From assembly GCA_937924555.1 (NCBI GenBank), contig CALDSN010000169.1, positions 1 to 7,049 on the forward strand: DNA of 7,049 nucleotides, read 5' to 3'. Positions 1-5,874 of the stretch are shown one piece after another (the first letter of the stretch is position 1; each line of letters begins with the position of its first letter). The notes under the pieces are model-generated. The model had not been told where the DNA came from, searched no databases, and worked only from the letters and a program-made list of their open reading frames with translations. Source of the DNA: an uncultured bacterium (GTDB lineage: Bacteria; Cloacimonadota; Cloacimonadia; Cloacimonadales; Cloacimonadaceae). Made by a program: the position numbers and the translations under genes.

Positions 1-15
1 ATGGGGAAACAACAT

Positions 16-20
16 GGAGG
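16..20 (+). promoter_or_regulatory. Ribosome binding site deciding the start of gene 1
   Basis: GGAGG lies four bases before the ATG at 25. It favours that ATG over the in-frame ATG at position 1, because the peptide from 25 begins directly with a signal sequence. The promoter of this operon is not in the window. Confidence 0.7.
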
Positions 21-24
21 AATC

Positions 25-2136
25 ATGTTTTACAAAGTCTTTACTCTGCTAATTCTGCTGAGCATCTTTGTGTGCTCAGTTTATGCTGAAAAGCAAGACC
101 CGGGGATTATCCCCAACGCCCTGGAGCTTCCCAATCTGGGAGCGATGGCACACACCAGAACAGCACCGGCTTACACCTTTAGTAGGACTCCGGTGCCCCT
201 GATGAATTCCTATAACGATTACATGATAGGTAGTTATAACGGCTTACCCTTGCGGTTGATCCCGGACTCTGCGGGGGGTGGGTATTTCATGACCTATCAT
301 GGGCAACGGACTGCTACAGGGACTCGTCGCGTGTACTATGCCTACCTCAATTCGTCCGGAAATGTAGTAAATAATACTGAGATAACCCTGAGTAACATCA
401 GAGAAGGCTTCCCAACTGTTGCAGTGGATCCTGTGAGCGGTAAGCCACTATACGCATGGCACAGCAATGTTGATGCGGATGCAGCACTGGAGGTGCGTGG
501 CGTAGCAGATGCCTTCATAGATGGCATAGATGGTTTGTGGAACGAACTCCAGACCATTGTAAACAATCCCTCTGTAATAGGTTTAACCACCGATAACGAG
601 TTTATCTGGCCCACGGCGATTGTGGGTCCCTCTCCCATTAATGGGAAGCGCAGGATTTATGTGGTTTCCCGCAATTCTGTATCTCATGCTTTGGAGTCGC
701 TTCCCTCGGAGAATTCCATCATCGCCTATGCTGATTTTAACGGCATGGATTTGGAAAATGGAGTAACCCTCGTCTGGAGCTATACCAGCATCCCCACCTT
801 GAACCAATGGAATACGGACACCACTACCCTTCGCAGACCAAATTTCAACCTTGCCTGCGATAATGCCGGAAACCTGTACTATATTGGTTATCATAGCGCC
901 TCCACCGCCGGTAGTGTTCATGTGGAAGAGCCGGATGTGGATGTGTTCAAGTGCGGAGCTTATGGTGCAGGAACTTGGACACGCCAGATATTCTCCAGCG
1001 ATATGCCCACATGGAATCCTCCTGCCTCCCCCGGTGGACCGGGTTTCTTTGTGGATAGCGACACAAACACCCCATACACAAATGCTCAACTGAGCTGGCA
1101 AATATCAAACTCCTCTCATGTGAATGCCACTGTGGATAACAATGGGAAGATCCATGTTCCGGGATTGTGGTCAATCAATACCTACACCGGTTCCTACTAC
1201 TATGGGATGCAGTTTGTGAAAGAGATGGTGTTCGACACCAACACCAATACCTTAAGCATCAATGAAGTGTATCCCCAGAAAGACCCTTTGGATGCCTTTA
1301 ACCAGGCTTTCACTCCTTGGGATAGAACTGCGCCTTTTGGAGTGGTGGACGAGTATGGTGAAGATAATGCGGGTTCGGTGTATCCTGTAATGGTGGGGGA
1401 TTGGAACTTCCCCTATTGGAATATTGATTCGCATGATAATGCCATGATGTTCCACTGTGGAGGGATGAAGATAACCGAAAGCAACCCTCAAGGGATGATG
1501 GCTATCGTGTGGCAAAACTCCCAGCGTGCCAGATGGTATAATGAAAGCCTGATTGAGGACTATGCAGCCTATGCAAATACGCCTGAGATATTCATTTCGG
1601 TATCCGAGGATAACGGTCAGCACTGGAGTGAGCCGATAATTATCAATAACCAGGAGACAGCCCAGTTTGCCGGCATCAAGCCCATGTGGGTGTATCCCGC
1701 GGATAAGATTAAGTACACAGGGATGCAGGATGGACATAAAGTGGGCAAACTCGGCTTGATGTTCTATGATGATAACACCTGGGGCTCAAACTCACACTCG
1801 CCCACAGAATTCCCCAATGATGGCGGAAGAGTGATGTTCACCGAACTGCAGATAGTATTCCCCGGTTATGTTGCGCCTCCTGTTGATCCCTTTGGCAGTG
1901 TTTCGGTGTTAAGCGGAAGCATGAGCATGATGGCAGGGGTGATGATTGATGGGGTTATGGCTGCTGATGGAGATGTTGTGGCAGCCTATGTGAATGTTGG
2001 CGGTGTCCCCCAGCTAAGAGGCAAAGGAACGGTTGCGGTAAACAATGGCACCGCTGCCTGCCTTGTACAGATTATACAGAAACCAATGGTGAGACTGTGT
2101 TCTTCAAGGTGTGGGATCAAAGCACCGGACAAGTAA
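25..2136 (+). CDS. Exported sialidase-like/beta-propeller modular protein, 5' part of a frameshifted gene
   Basis: This is the N-terminal part of a large exported protein. Residues 1-21 form a signal peptide (Lys4, hydrophobic core, likely cleavage after VYA), so it acts in the periplasm, on the surface or outside the cell. Residues about 55-610 are beta-rich and contain one clear Asp-box (S-x-D-x-G-x-x-W at 527-534). Asp-boxes are typical of sialidase/BNR-type propellers, but I see only one good copy and cannot assign catalytic residues, so enzymatic activity is unproven. A GSMS/FKVWD module begins at residue 621. The reading frame breaks after Ile683: the last 20 or so residues before the stop at 2136 are out-of-frame, because the -1 frame continues the module perfectly (YTETNGE..FFKVWD). 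With one base restored, the gene runs to 3359 as about 1111 residues. Start 25 was chosen for its GGAGG and the signal peptide. Confidence 0.85.
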   Translation: MFYKVFTLLILLSIFVCSVYAEKQDPGIIPNALELPNLGAMAHTRTAPAYTFSRTPVPLMNSYNDYMIGSYNGLPLRLIPDSAGGGYFMTYHGQRTATGTRRVYYAYLNSSGNVVNNTEITLSNIREGFPTVAVDPVSGKPLYAWHSNVDADAALEVRGVADAFIDGIDGLWNELQTIVNNPSVIGLTTDNEFIWPTAIVGPSPINGKRRIYVVSRNSVSHALESLPSENSIIAYADFNGMDLENGVTLVWSYTSIPTLNQWNTDTTTLRRPNFNLACDNAGNLYYIGYHSASTAGSVHVEEPDVDVFKCGAYGAGTWTRQIFSSDMPTWNPPASPGGPGFFVDSDTNTPYTNAQLSWQISNSSHVNATVDNNGKIHVPGLWSINTYTGSYYYGMQFVKEMVFDTNTNTLSINEVYPQKDPLDAFNQAFTPWDRTAPFGVVDEYGEDNAGSVYPVMVGDWNFPYWNIDSHDNAMMFHCGGMKITESNPQGMMAIVWQNSQRARWYNESLIEDYAAYANTPEIFISVSEDNGQHWSEPIIINNQETAQFAGIKPMWVYPADKIKYTGMQDGHKVGKLGLMFYDDNTWGSNSHSPTEFPNDGGRVMFTELQIVFPGYVAPPVDPFGSVSVLSGSMSMMAGVMIDGVMAADGDVVAAYVNVGGVPQLRGKGTVAVNNGTAACLVQIIQKPMVRLCSSRCGIKAPDK

Positions 2137-2213
2137 GTAACATTAACGAGACCCTCAGCAGCCAAGTTAACGGCATCGTAGGTGAGTGGCCTAACAATCT
2201 GTATTGGCTGCAT
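1885..2213 (+). repeat. GSMS/FKVWD module, copy A (gene 1, spans the frameshift)
   Basis: This is a roughly 110-residue protein module with the landmarks SGSMSMMA, GDVVAAYV, PQLRGK, GTAACL, then in the -1 frame TETN, FKVWD and VNGIVGEWPNNLY. Three other copies lie in the window (2733-3053, 3434-3760, 4040-4365). I know no named function. It resembles a beta-sandwich module found repeatedly in exported proteins of this bacterial group. Confidence 0.75.
2071..2075 (+). other. Apparent 1-bp deletion (frameshift) in gene 1
   Basis: The bases read CAG ATT ATA CAG in the upstream frame. One extra T (CAG ATT TAT ACA GAA) would restore a continuous module matching copy C (VYTETND...FKVWD). There is no homopolymer run or X XXY YYZ slippery heptamer here, so a sequencing/assembly error or a real inactivating mutation is likelier than programmed frameshifting. 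Confidence 0.85.
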
Positions 2214-3359
2214 GCTCTTGGTTCTATTACGCAGACGATCAGCCTCAACTCCGGGTGGAACATGGTGTCGCTTAATGTGCACCCCACCAACTTGCAGATA
2301 GATAGCGTTTTTAGCGGTGTTATGGCTTATTTGCAATCAGTGAAATCCACAGAAGGAGTATATATCCCAAATAACCCATATAGTACTATCACCAGTTTGG
2401 CTGACGGGAAGGGATACTATGTGAAAGTGAGCCAATCTTGCACCTTAACGGTTACGGGAGCAGCGATAAACCAAAGTACACCCATAGCCTTGGCTGCAGG
2501 TTGGAACTTAGCTGCTTTCACCCCGCAATCAGCCATATCTGTAGCTACAGCAGTGGCATCTCTTGGTACAAATCTGGTTCAGGTTAAGGGTACGGAAGGT
2601 ATCTACATCCCCGGTAATCCATACAATACTCTCACCTCGCTTAGCCCTGGACGCTCATACTGGATAAAGCTTAATGCAGCGGCTTCCTTGGTGTATCCTG
2701 CTCCCGGCAAGGGAGAAGCACAAGCGATGCTGCCTTCCTGCGAAGTATGGGGATGCCCCACGGTTAAATCCAACAGCCAGGCAATACTTGCCTCTCTGGA
2801 TGGAATTGCACACTCCGGGGATATCCTTGCTGCTTTTGTGGGGGAAGAACTGCGCGGTTTAGCTACAGTTATGGATGTGAATGGCAATGCCGGTGCATTA
2901 CTGCAAGTGTTCACTGATGAAGCAGGGGAGCAGCTTCAGTTCAAGCTGCTTAATCCTGCGACTAATGTTATCAGCAGCCTGCTACCCAACCTGCAATCCG
3001 CACCCGGTGAGACGATTGGAGATTACCAAAACGGGGAATACCTGAGCTTCACAACTGACCATAGCGATACTCCCGGACTGGTTACAAGTTTGTTGGCTGC
3101 CTATCCCAACCCCTTCAAAGATGGCACATCCATCGCCATGAACATCGCCAAGGATACCCCCAACATAAAGGTAGAAGTATATAATGTCCGCGGTCAGAAG
3201 GTTAGAACCCTGTTCCAAGGCAAGCCCCAACCCGGCGCACAGAAGCTGTGGTGGAATGGCTTGGATGATGGAGCTAACCATGTTTCCTCCGGCTTATATT
3301 TCCTCAAGATGACAGATGGCACATACTCCAAGAGCATAAAACTGATGATCCTGAAGTAG
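2073..3359 (+). CDS. 3' part of the frameshifted gene 1: GWN modules, GSMS/FKVWD module and YPNPF C-terminal sorting-like domain
   Basis: This continues gene 1 in the -1 frame from codon TAT at 2073. It has no ribosome binding site or signal peptide of its own, so it is not an independent gene. Numbering from ATG 25 after repair, the order is: end of module A, two GWN modules (from about 739 and 821), a degenerate second GSMS/FKVWD module (from about 904), and a C-terminal domain with YPNPF at 1027-1031. That domain continues as VEVYNVRGQKVRTL, W-x-G-L-D and GLYFLKM, ending in a basic ILK. It resembles type IX secretion type A sorting/FlgD-like Ig domains common in the FCB group, implying export across the outer membrane or surface attachment; the secretion machinery itself is not in the window. 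The TAG at 3357 is 11 nt from the next gene's ATG, which implies co-transcription. Confidence 0.85.
   Translation, partial: YTETNGETVFFKVWDQSTGQVSNINETLSSQVNGIVGEWPNNLYWLHALGSITQTISLNSGWNMVSLNVHPTNLQIDSVFSGVMAYLQSVKSTEGVYIPNNPYSTITSLADGKGYYVKVSQSCTLTVTGAAINQSTPIALAAGWNLAAFTPQSAISVATAVASLGTNLVQVKGTEGIYIPGNPYNTLTSLSPGRSYWIKLNAAASLVYPAPGKGEAQAMLPSCEVWGCPTVKSNSQAILASLDGIAHSGDILAAFVGEELRGLATVMDVNGNAGALLQVFTDEAGEQLQFKLLNPATNVISSLLPNLQSAPGETIGDYQNGEYLSFTTDHSDTPGLVTSLLAAYPNPFKDGTSIAMNIAKDTPNIKVEVYNVRGQKVRTLFQGKPQPGAQKLWWNGLDDGANHVSSGLYFLKMTDGTYSKSIKLMILK
2238..2459 (+). repeat. GWN module, copy 1
   Basis: A unit of about 75 residues: SLNSGWNMVSLNV, then STEGVYIPNNPYSTITSL, then GKGYYVKV and a short beta-like tail. 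It aligns along its whole length with the next unit at 2484-2699. Function is unknown; it is probably a small beta-domain acting as spacer or adhesive module. Confidence 0.7.
2484..2699 (+). repeat. GWN module, copy 2
   Basis: The landmarks are IALAAGWNLAAF, GTEGIYIPGNPYNTLTSL and GRSYWIKL. The central (S/G)TEG(V/I)YIP(N/G)NPY(S/N)T(I/L)TSL segment is nearly identical to copy 1, which indicates duplication inside the gene. Confidence 0.7.
2733..3053 (+). repeat. GSMS/FKVWD module, degenerate copy B (gene 1)
   Basis: Weaker conservation: AILASLDG, SGDILAAFVGEELRG, NAGALLQVFTDEAGEQLQFKLL. It keeps the GD-x-(L/V)-AAFV and LRG landmarks but lacks FKVWD (FKLLNP instead) and lies just before the C-terminal domain. 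Confidence 0.6.
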
Positions 3360-3363
3360 AAGG
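3358..3363 (+). promoter_or_regulatory. Ribosome binding site of gene 2
   Basis: AGAAGG overlaps the TAG stop of gene 1 and sits seven bases before ATG 3371. It supports both that start and translation from the same mRNA as gene 1. Confidence 0.6.
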
Positions 3364-3370
3364 TAGAAGT

Positions 3371-4147
3371 ATGAAACTTAAGTGCATCATTCTTGGCGTA
3401 CTGCTGCTCCTTTGCAGCATGGTTTTCGCCATTGACCCCTGGGGACAGCCCGAAATATTAACCGGCAGCATGTCCGTAATGGCACAGGTGAGCATTAACT
3501 CCAGCCCTGCTTCAACGGGGGATGTGCTTGCCGCTTTCGTAACTGTGGGAGGTATCCCGCAGTTACGAGGCAAGGAAAGTGTGACGGTGATAGGTGGAAC
3601 CGCAGGTTGTTTACTGATGGTTTACACCGAGACCAATGACGAAGTGATAAGCTTCAAAGTATGGGACGAAAGTGCTCAGCAAGTGTGCAACGTAAGCCAA
3701 ACCCTACCCACTGTGGTTAACGGCAGCGTGGGTGAATACCCCGGAAACCTATACCAGATAAACGGAGTGTCTACCGTTCAAACCGTGGCTACACCGACCT
3801 TCACACCCATTGGGGGGACATACACCACGGCTCAGAATGTAACGATTTCCTGCGCCACCTCAGGGGCTCAGATTCGCTACACCACCAACGGTGTGGAACC
3901 AACGGAATCCTCAGCCCTGTATGGCAGCCCCATCACAGTGACAGCTAGCACAACTATCAAAGCAAAAGCCTTTCTCCAAGGTTGGACACCAAGTGCCACC
4001 TCTACCGCTACCTATACCATCAGTGGTGGCGCAGTTACCGACCCTTGGGGAGAACCCCCTATTTTAACCGGCAGCATGTCTGTGATGGCGCAGGTATCAA
4101 TCAATTCCAGCCCTGCCGGTAACGGCGATATCTGGCAGCCTTTGTGA
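3371..4147 (+). CDS. Exported modular repeat protein, 5' part of a frameshifted gene
   Basis: This is the second gene of the operon. Residues 1-20 form a signal peptide (two Lys, Leu-rich core, likely cleavage after VFA). Then come GSMS/FKVWD module C (22-130), a CHB_HEX_C-like repeat (140-217) and the start of module D (from 224). The frame breaks after Ile254: the codons WQPL-stop replace the expected GDI-LAAFVTVG that the -1 frame encodes. With one base restored, the protein is about 685 residues and ends at 5427. There is no enzymatic domain, so I expect a structural, adhesive or carbohydrate-associating surface protein; CHB_HEX_C units accompany chitobiases and many cell-surface proteins but are not catalytic. 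As written, the product would be a 258-residue stub lacking the C-terminal sorting domain. Confidence 0.85.
   Translation: MKLKCIILGVLLLLCSMVFAIDPWGQPEILTGSMSVMAQVSINSSPASTGDVLAAFVTVGGIPQLRGKESVTVIGGTAGCLLMVYTETNDEVISFKVWDESAQQVCNVSQTLPTVVNGSVGEYPGNLYQINGVSTVQTVATPTFTPIGGTYTTAQNVTISCATSGAQIRYTTNGVEPTESSALYGSPITVTASTTIKAKAFLQGWTPSATSTATYTISGGAVTDPWGEPPILTGSMSVMAQVSINSSPAGNGDIWQPL
3434..3760 (+). repeat. GSMS/FKVWD module, copy C (gene 2)
   Basis: This is the best-preserved copy: ILTGSMSVMAQVSINSSPAS, GDVLAAFVTVGGIPQLRGK, GTAGCLLMVYTETN, ISFKVWDES, VVNGSVGEYPGNLYQI. It serves as the reference that exposes both frameshifts in the window. The DNA around 3460-3510 is close to that of copy D about 606 bp downstream. 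Confidence 0.8.
3788..4021 (+). repeat. CHB_HEX_C-like repeat 1
   Basis: A 78-residue unit: ATPTFTPIGGTYTTAQNVTI, then AQIRYTTNGVEPTESSALY, TIKAKAF, GWTPSATSTATYTI. The RYTTNG-x-EPT...Y...I-x-(A/V)-KAF pattern is that of the chitobiase/beta-hexosaminidase C-terminal domain (Pfam CHB_HEX_C_1). It lies between modules C and D. Confidence 0.85.
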
Positions 4148-4365
4148 CGGTTGGTGCAGAAGAGCAATTGCGAGGCAAATGCCCCATTCAGATTATTCAG
4201 GGCACAGCCGGATGCCTGCTGTTAGTATTCACCGAGTCCGGTGGCGAGACCATAAACTTCAAGGTTTGGGACTTCAGCACTCAGACCATAGTTCCTGTTA
4301 CCCAAACTATGCTCTCCGAAGTTGGAGGAATGGTAGGCAGCTACCCCAATAGCTTCTATCAGATC
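4040..4365 (+). repeat. GSMS/FKVWD module, copy D (gene 2, spans the frameshift)
   Basis: DPWGEPPILTGSMSVMAQVSI is nearly identical to copy C, then the frame shifts at GDI/LAAFVTVG. After it come EEQLRGK, GTAGCLLLVFTES, INFKVWD and MVGSYPNSFYQI. The variant EEQLRG replaces GIPQLRG. Confidence 0.75.
4130..4133 (+). other. Apparent 1-bp deletion (frameshift) in gene 2
   Basis: The upstream frame reads GGC GAT ATC TGG CAG and hits TGA at 4145. Adding one base (GAT ATC CTG GCA GCC TTT GTG) restores GDILAAFVTVG as in module C. There is no slippery heptamer. It has the same direction as the break in gene 1 and also follows an Ile codon. Confidence 0.85.
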
Positions 4366-5427
4366 CTTGCCGGAACACCCCAGGTCGTCGCCACACCTGG
4401 CTTTAACCCAGGGGCAGGCACCTACCAAACTGCCCAATCCATCACCATAAGCTGTTCCACTCCGGGAGCGCAGATTCGCTACACCACCAACGGTATTGAG
4501 CCAACGGAATCATCTGCCCTGTATTCCTCTCCCATCAGTTTGCCTCTGAACAGCAGCACAGTTATCAAAGCAAAGGCATTCCTGGCTAACTGGACACCAA
4601 GCTTGGTGGCAACAGCAAGCTATTCCATTACCGGCACCGTCGCCACACCTGTGATAAGCCCGCCCACGGGGACATACACCAGTACCCAGTCCGTTACCAT
4701 AAGCTGTGCCACCGCTGGTGCGCAGATTCGTTACACCACCAACGGAGCAGAACCAAGCGCAAGCTCTACTCTATACAATGCTCCCATCACGATTGCGGCA
4801 AGCGGAACCCTGAAAGCCAAGGCTTTCCTGACAAACTGGGCTAACAGTGCAACCGCAGTGGCGATCTATAATATCACCGGCTCTGTGGCGATGCCCACTT
4901 TCACACCCCAACCCGGTGAATATGAACTTCAAGTGGATGTAAGTTTGGCATGCTCCTCAGATGGCGCAGCAATCCGCTATACTTTGGATGATACCGAGCC
5001 AAATGAATATTCCCTCATGTACACCACTCCAATCCATATAACCCAAGCCACCACCATTCGCGCCAAAGGCTTCAAGCAGGATTGGACTCCCAGCGCTACT
5101 GCAGTCGGGGTGTACACCATCAGCGTGGCAATCCCGGAAGACCCCGCAACACCTGTTGTGACAGGAATCAACGGCATCTACCCCAATCCCTTTTCCGAGG
5201 CAACCAACATCAAACTGGGGATTGGCGAAGCTAACCAAGCTTATCAGCTAAATATCTACAACATCAAAGGCGAATGCGTGTTCCGAACTCAAGGAAACGC
5301 AAAAGGAAACATCGACCTGAGCTGGAACGGGTATGGCAGCAACGGAGCTAAGCTCCCTGCAGGAGTGTATCTTGTTTCCTTCTGTTCAGGCAACACCATC
5401 CAGACCAGAAAAGCCGTGTTAAAGTAA
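4132..5427 (+). CDS. 3' part of the frameshifted gene 2: three CHB_HEX_C-like repeats and YPNPF C-terminal sorting-like domain
   Basis: This continues gene 2 in the -1 frame from CTG 4132. A GTG at 4144 could be taken for a start, but it falls inside the conserved AAFVTVG strand of module D, with no ribosome binding site or signal peptide, so it is not a true start. In repaired numbering the order is: rest of module D, CHB_HEX_C-like repeats at about 341-420, 425-502 and 507-584, then YPNPF at 604-608. The C-terminal Ig-like domain (LNIYNIKGE, LSWNGYGSNG, LPAGVYLVSF) ends in basic AVLK before TAA. The C-terminal domain matches the one in gene 1 in layout (YPNPF, IYN-x-(K/R)-G, W-x-G, (P/S)-(A/S)-G-(V/L)-Y), suggesting both proteins use the same export or anchoring route. 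A terminator follows 15 nt after the stop. Confidence 0.85.
   Translation: MAAFVTVGAEEQLRGKCPIQIIQGTAGCLLLVFTESGGETINFKVWDFSTQTIVPVTQTMLSEVGGMVGSYPNSFYQILAGTPQVVATPGFNPGAGTYQTAQSITISCSTPGAQIRYTTNGIEPTESSALYSSPISLPLNSSTVIKAKAFLANWTPSLVATASYSITGTVATPVISPPTGTYTSTQSVTISCATAGAQIRYTTNGAEPSASSTLYNAPITIAASGTLKAKAFLTNWANSATAVAIYNITGSVAMPTFTPQPGEYELQVDVSLACSSDGAAIRYTLDDTEPNEYSLMYTTPIHITQATTIRAKGFKQDWTPSATAVGVYTISVAIPEDPATPVVTGINGIYPNPFSEATNIKLGIGEANQAYQLNIYNIKGECVFRTQGNAKGNIDLSWNGYGSNGAKLPAGVYLVSFCSGNTIQTRKAVLK
4390..4629 (+). repeat. CHB_HEX_C-like repeat 2
   Basis: An 80-residue unit: ATPGFNPGAGTYQTAQSITI, AQIRYTTNGIEPTESSALY, VIKAKAF, NWTPSLVATASYSI. A 24-bp stretch (4471-4494) is identical to 3869-3892 in repeat 1. 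It is two residues longer than the other copies, near LPLNSST. Confidence 0.85.
4642..4875 (+). repeat. CHB_HEX_C-like repeat 3
   Basis: A 78-residue unit: ATPVISPPTGTYTSTQSVTI, AQIRYTTNGAEPSASSTLY, TLKAKAF, NWANSATAVAIYNI. It follows repeat 2 after a four-residue linker. Confidence 0.85.
4888..5121 (+). repeat. CHB_HEX_C-like repeat 4, divergent
   Basis: The most divergent copy: AMPTFTPQPGEYELQVDVSL, AAIRYTLDDTEPNEYSLMY, TIRAKGF, DWTPSATAVGVYTI. RYTTNG is replaced by RYTLDD, and the copy lies next to the C-terminal sorting-like domain. Confidence 0.8.
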
Positions 5428-5442
5428 CTCCTATAACAGTAC

Positions 5443-5489
5443 AAGCCTTGCCGGTGCGATGAGCATGCGTTATCGGCAAGGCTTTTTTT
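5443..5489 (+). terminator. Rho-independent terminator of the modular-protein operon
   Basis: A perfect 11-bp GC-rich stem, AAGCCTTGCCG (5443-5453) with CGGCAAGGCTT (5474-5484), has a 20-nt loop and merges into a run of seven T (5483-5489). It starts 15 nt after the stop of gene 2. Confidence 0.93.
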
Positions 5490-5510
5490 GTATTCTTGTT
5501 GGGGGTGATG

Positions 5511-5620
5511 AGCTAATTCTTCCCTGTGATCAATGCAGTATCATTACGGACTAAATACGGACAAAGCCCGCAGTAAGTCCGTAATGATAGCGTAATTAAT
5601 GCAAAGGAGAGGGAAGAGCT
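5511..5620. repeat. 110-bp imperfect palindrome
   Basis: The core is a perfect 14-bp inverted repeat, TATCATTACGGACT (5539-5552) and AGTCCGTAATGATA (5576-5589), with a 23-nt loop. Outside it the arms match again: TCTTCCCT (5518-5525) pairs with AGGGAAGA (5610-5617), TGCA occurs at 5534-5537 and 5600-5603, and AGCT caps both ends. TACGGAC is also repeated directly in the left half. It may be a miniature mobile or REP-like element, a structured RNA or a regulator-binding region. No target-site duplication is evident. Confidence 0.55.
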
Positions 5621-5639
5621 GTATTATATTAGGTACGGC

Positions 5640-5690
5640 ATAGTGGGGGTGTGTATCATATTTAATACACAACATTGACTCTCGCACCCC
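5640..5690. promoter_or_regulatory. Nested inverted repeat, candidate upstream activator site
   Basis: The inner palindrome is TGTGTAT (5650-5656), 8-nt spacer, ATACACA (5665-5671). Around it GGGGTG (5646-5651) pairs with CACCCC (5685-5690). It is centred about 155 bp upstream of the start site predicted from the sigma-54 promoter, a usual distance for enhancer-binding activators of the NtrC/PilR class. Its role is inferred from position and symmetry only. Confidence 0.4.
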
Positions 5691-5729
5691 TATTGGAGGA
5701 GGATAAACCAAACAATAGCTACATCGTAT

Positions 5730-5744
5730 CTGCTCTTATAGCAG
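5730..5744 (+). other. Small stem-loop upstream of the sigma-54 promoter
   Basis: CTGCT (5730-5734) and AGCAG (5740-5744) flank a 5-nt loop. A run of eight T (5767-5774) lies 22 nt further on, too far for a normal terminator. The T tract may instead contribute DNA bending between activator site and promoter. Confidence 0.25.
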
Positions 5745-5790
5745 TTTGTTAGCAACCGTGGAAAAGTTTTTTTTAGAGGCTTGGCGAGTT

Positions 5791-5805
5791 TGGCACAGTA
5801 CTTGC
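5791..5805 (+). promoter_or_regulatory. Sigma-54 (RpoN) -24/-12 promoter of the pilin-like gene
   Basis: TGGCACAGTACTTGC matches the consensus TGGCAC-N5-TTGC, with the invariant GG and GC at correct spacing. Transcription should start near 5817, giving a leader of about 70 nt. Sigma-54 promoters need an NtrC-family activator. Pilin genes in Pseudomonas and Myxococcus are controlled this way through PilR, which fits the gene downstream. Confidence 0.88.
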
Positions 5806-5818
5806 GTTAAGTATAAGT

Positions 5819-5835
5819 GTGTCCCGCAGGGATGC
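5819..5835 (+). other. 5'-leader stem-loop of the pilin-like mRNA
   Basis: GTGTCCC-GCA-GGGATGC folds into a 7-bp stem with two G-U pairs at the very 5' end of the predicted transcript, where it could protect the mRNA. It is followed by A-rich sequence containing two A tracts (about 5854-5861 and 5872-5877). Confidence 0.45.
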
Positions 5836-5874
5836 AAAAATAGAGTGAACCCAAAAAAAAGAAATAACCCCAAA

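Noticed and set aside
1..24. In-frame ATG at position 1 as the start of gene 1
   Set aside because: It adds eight polar residues before the signal peptide, while ATG 25 has GGAGG at ideal spacing. Upstream sequence is not visible, so position 1 is not formally excluded.
583..1737. Several long minus-strand reading frames opposite gene 1
   Set aside because: They are antisense shadows of a well-supported exported protein and have no domain features.
2097..3359. The 3' part of gene 1 as an independent gene starting near 2097
   Set aside because: The proposed start lies inside the conserved FKVWD strand, without an RBS or signal peptide. It is the continuation of gene 1.
2071..4133. Programmed -1 ribosomal frameshifting at the two breaks
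   Set aside because: Neither site has an X XXY YYZ heptamer, and I see no obvious stimulatory hairpin. A missing base explains both more simply.
4144..5427. GTG 4144 as a genuine start of a separate gene
   Set aside because: The GTG is the Val of the conserved AAFVTVG strand in module D, and no RBS precedes it.
5539..5589. CRISPR array or tRNA in the intergenic palindrome
   Set aside because: There is only one inverted pair with no regular repeat-spacer pattern, and no cloverleaf or T-loop sequence.
5767..5774. Eight-T run as a rho-independent terminator
   Set aside because: No stem lies directly before it; the nearest hairpin ends 22 nt upstream.
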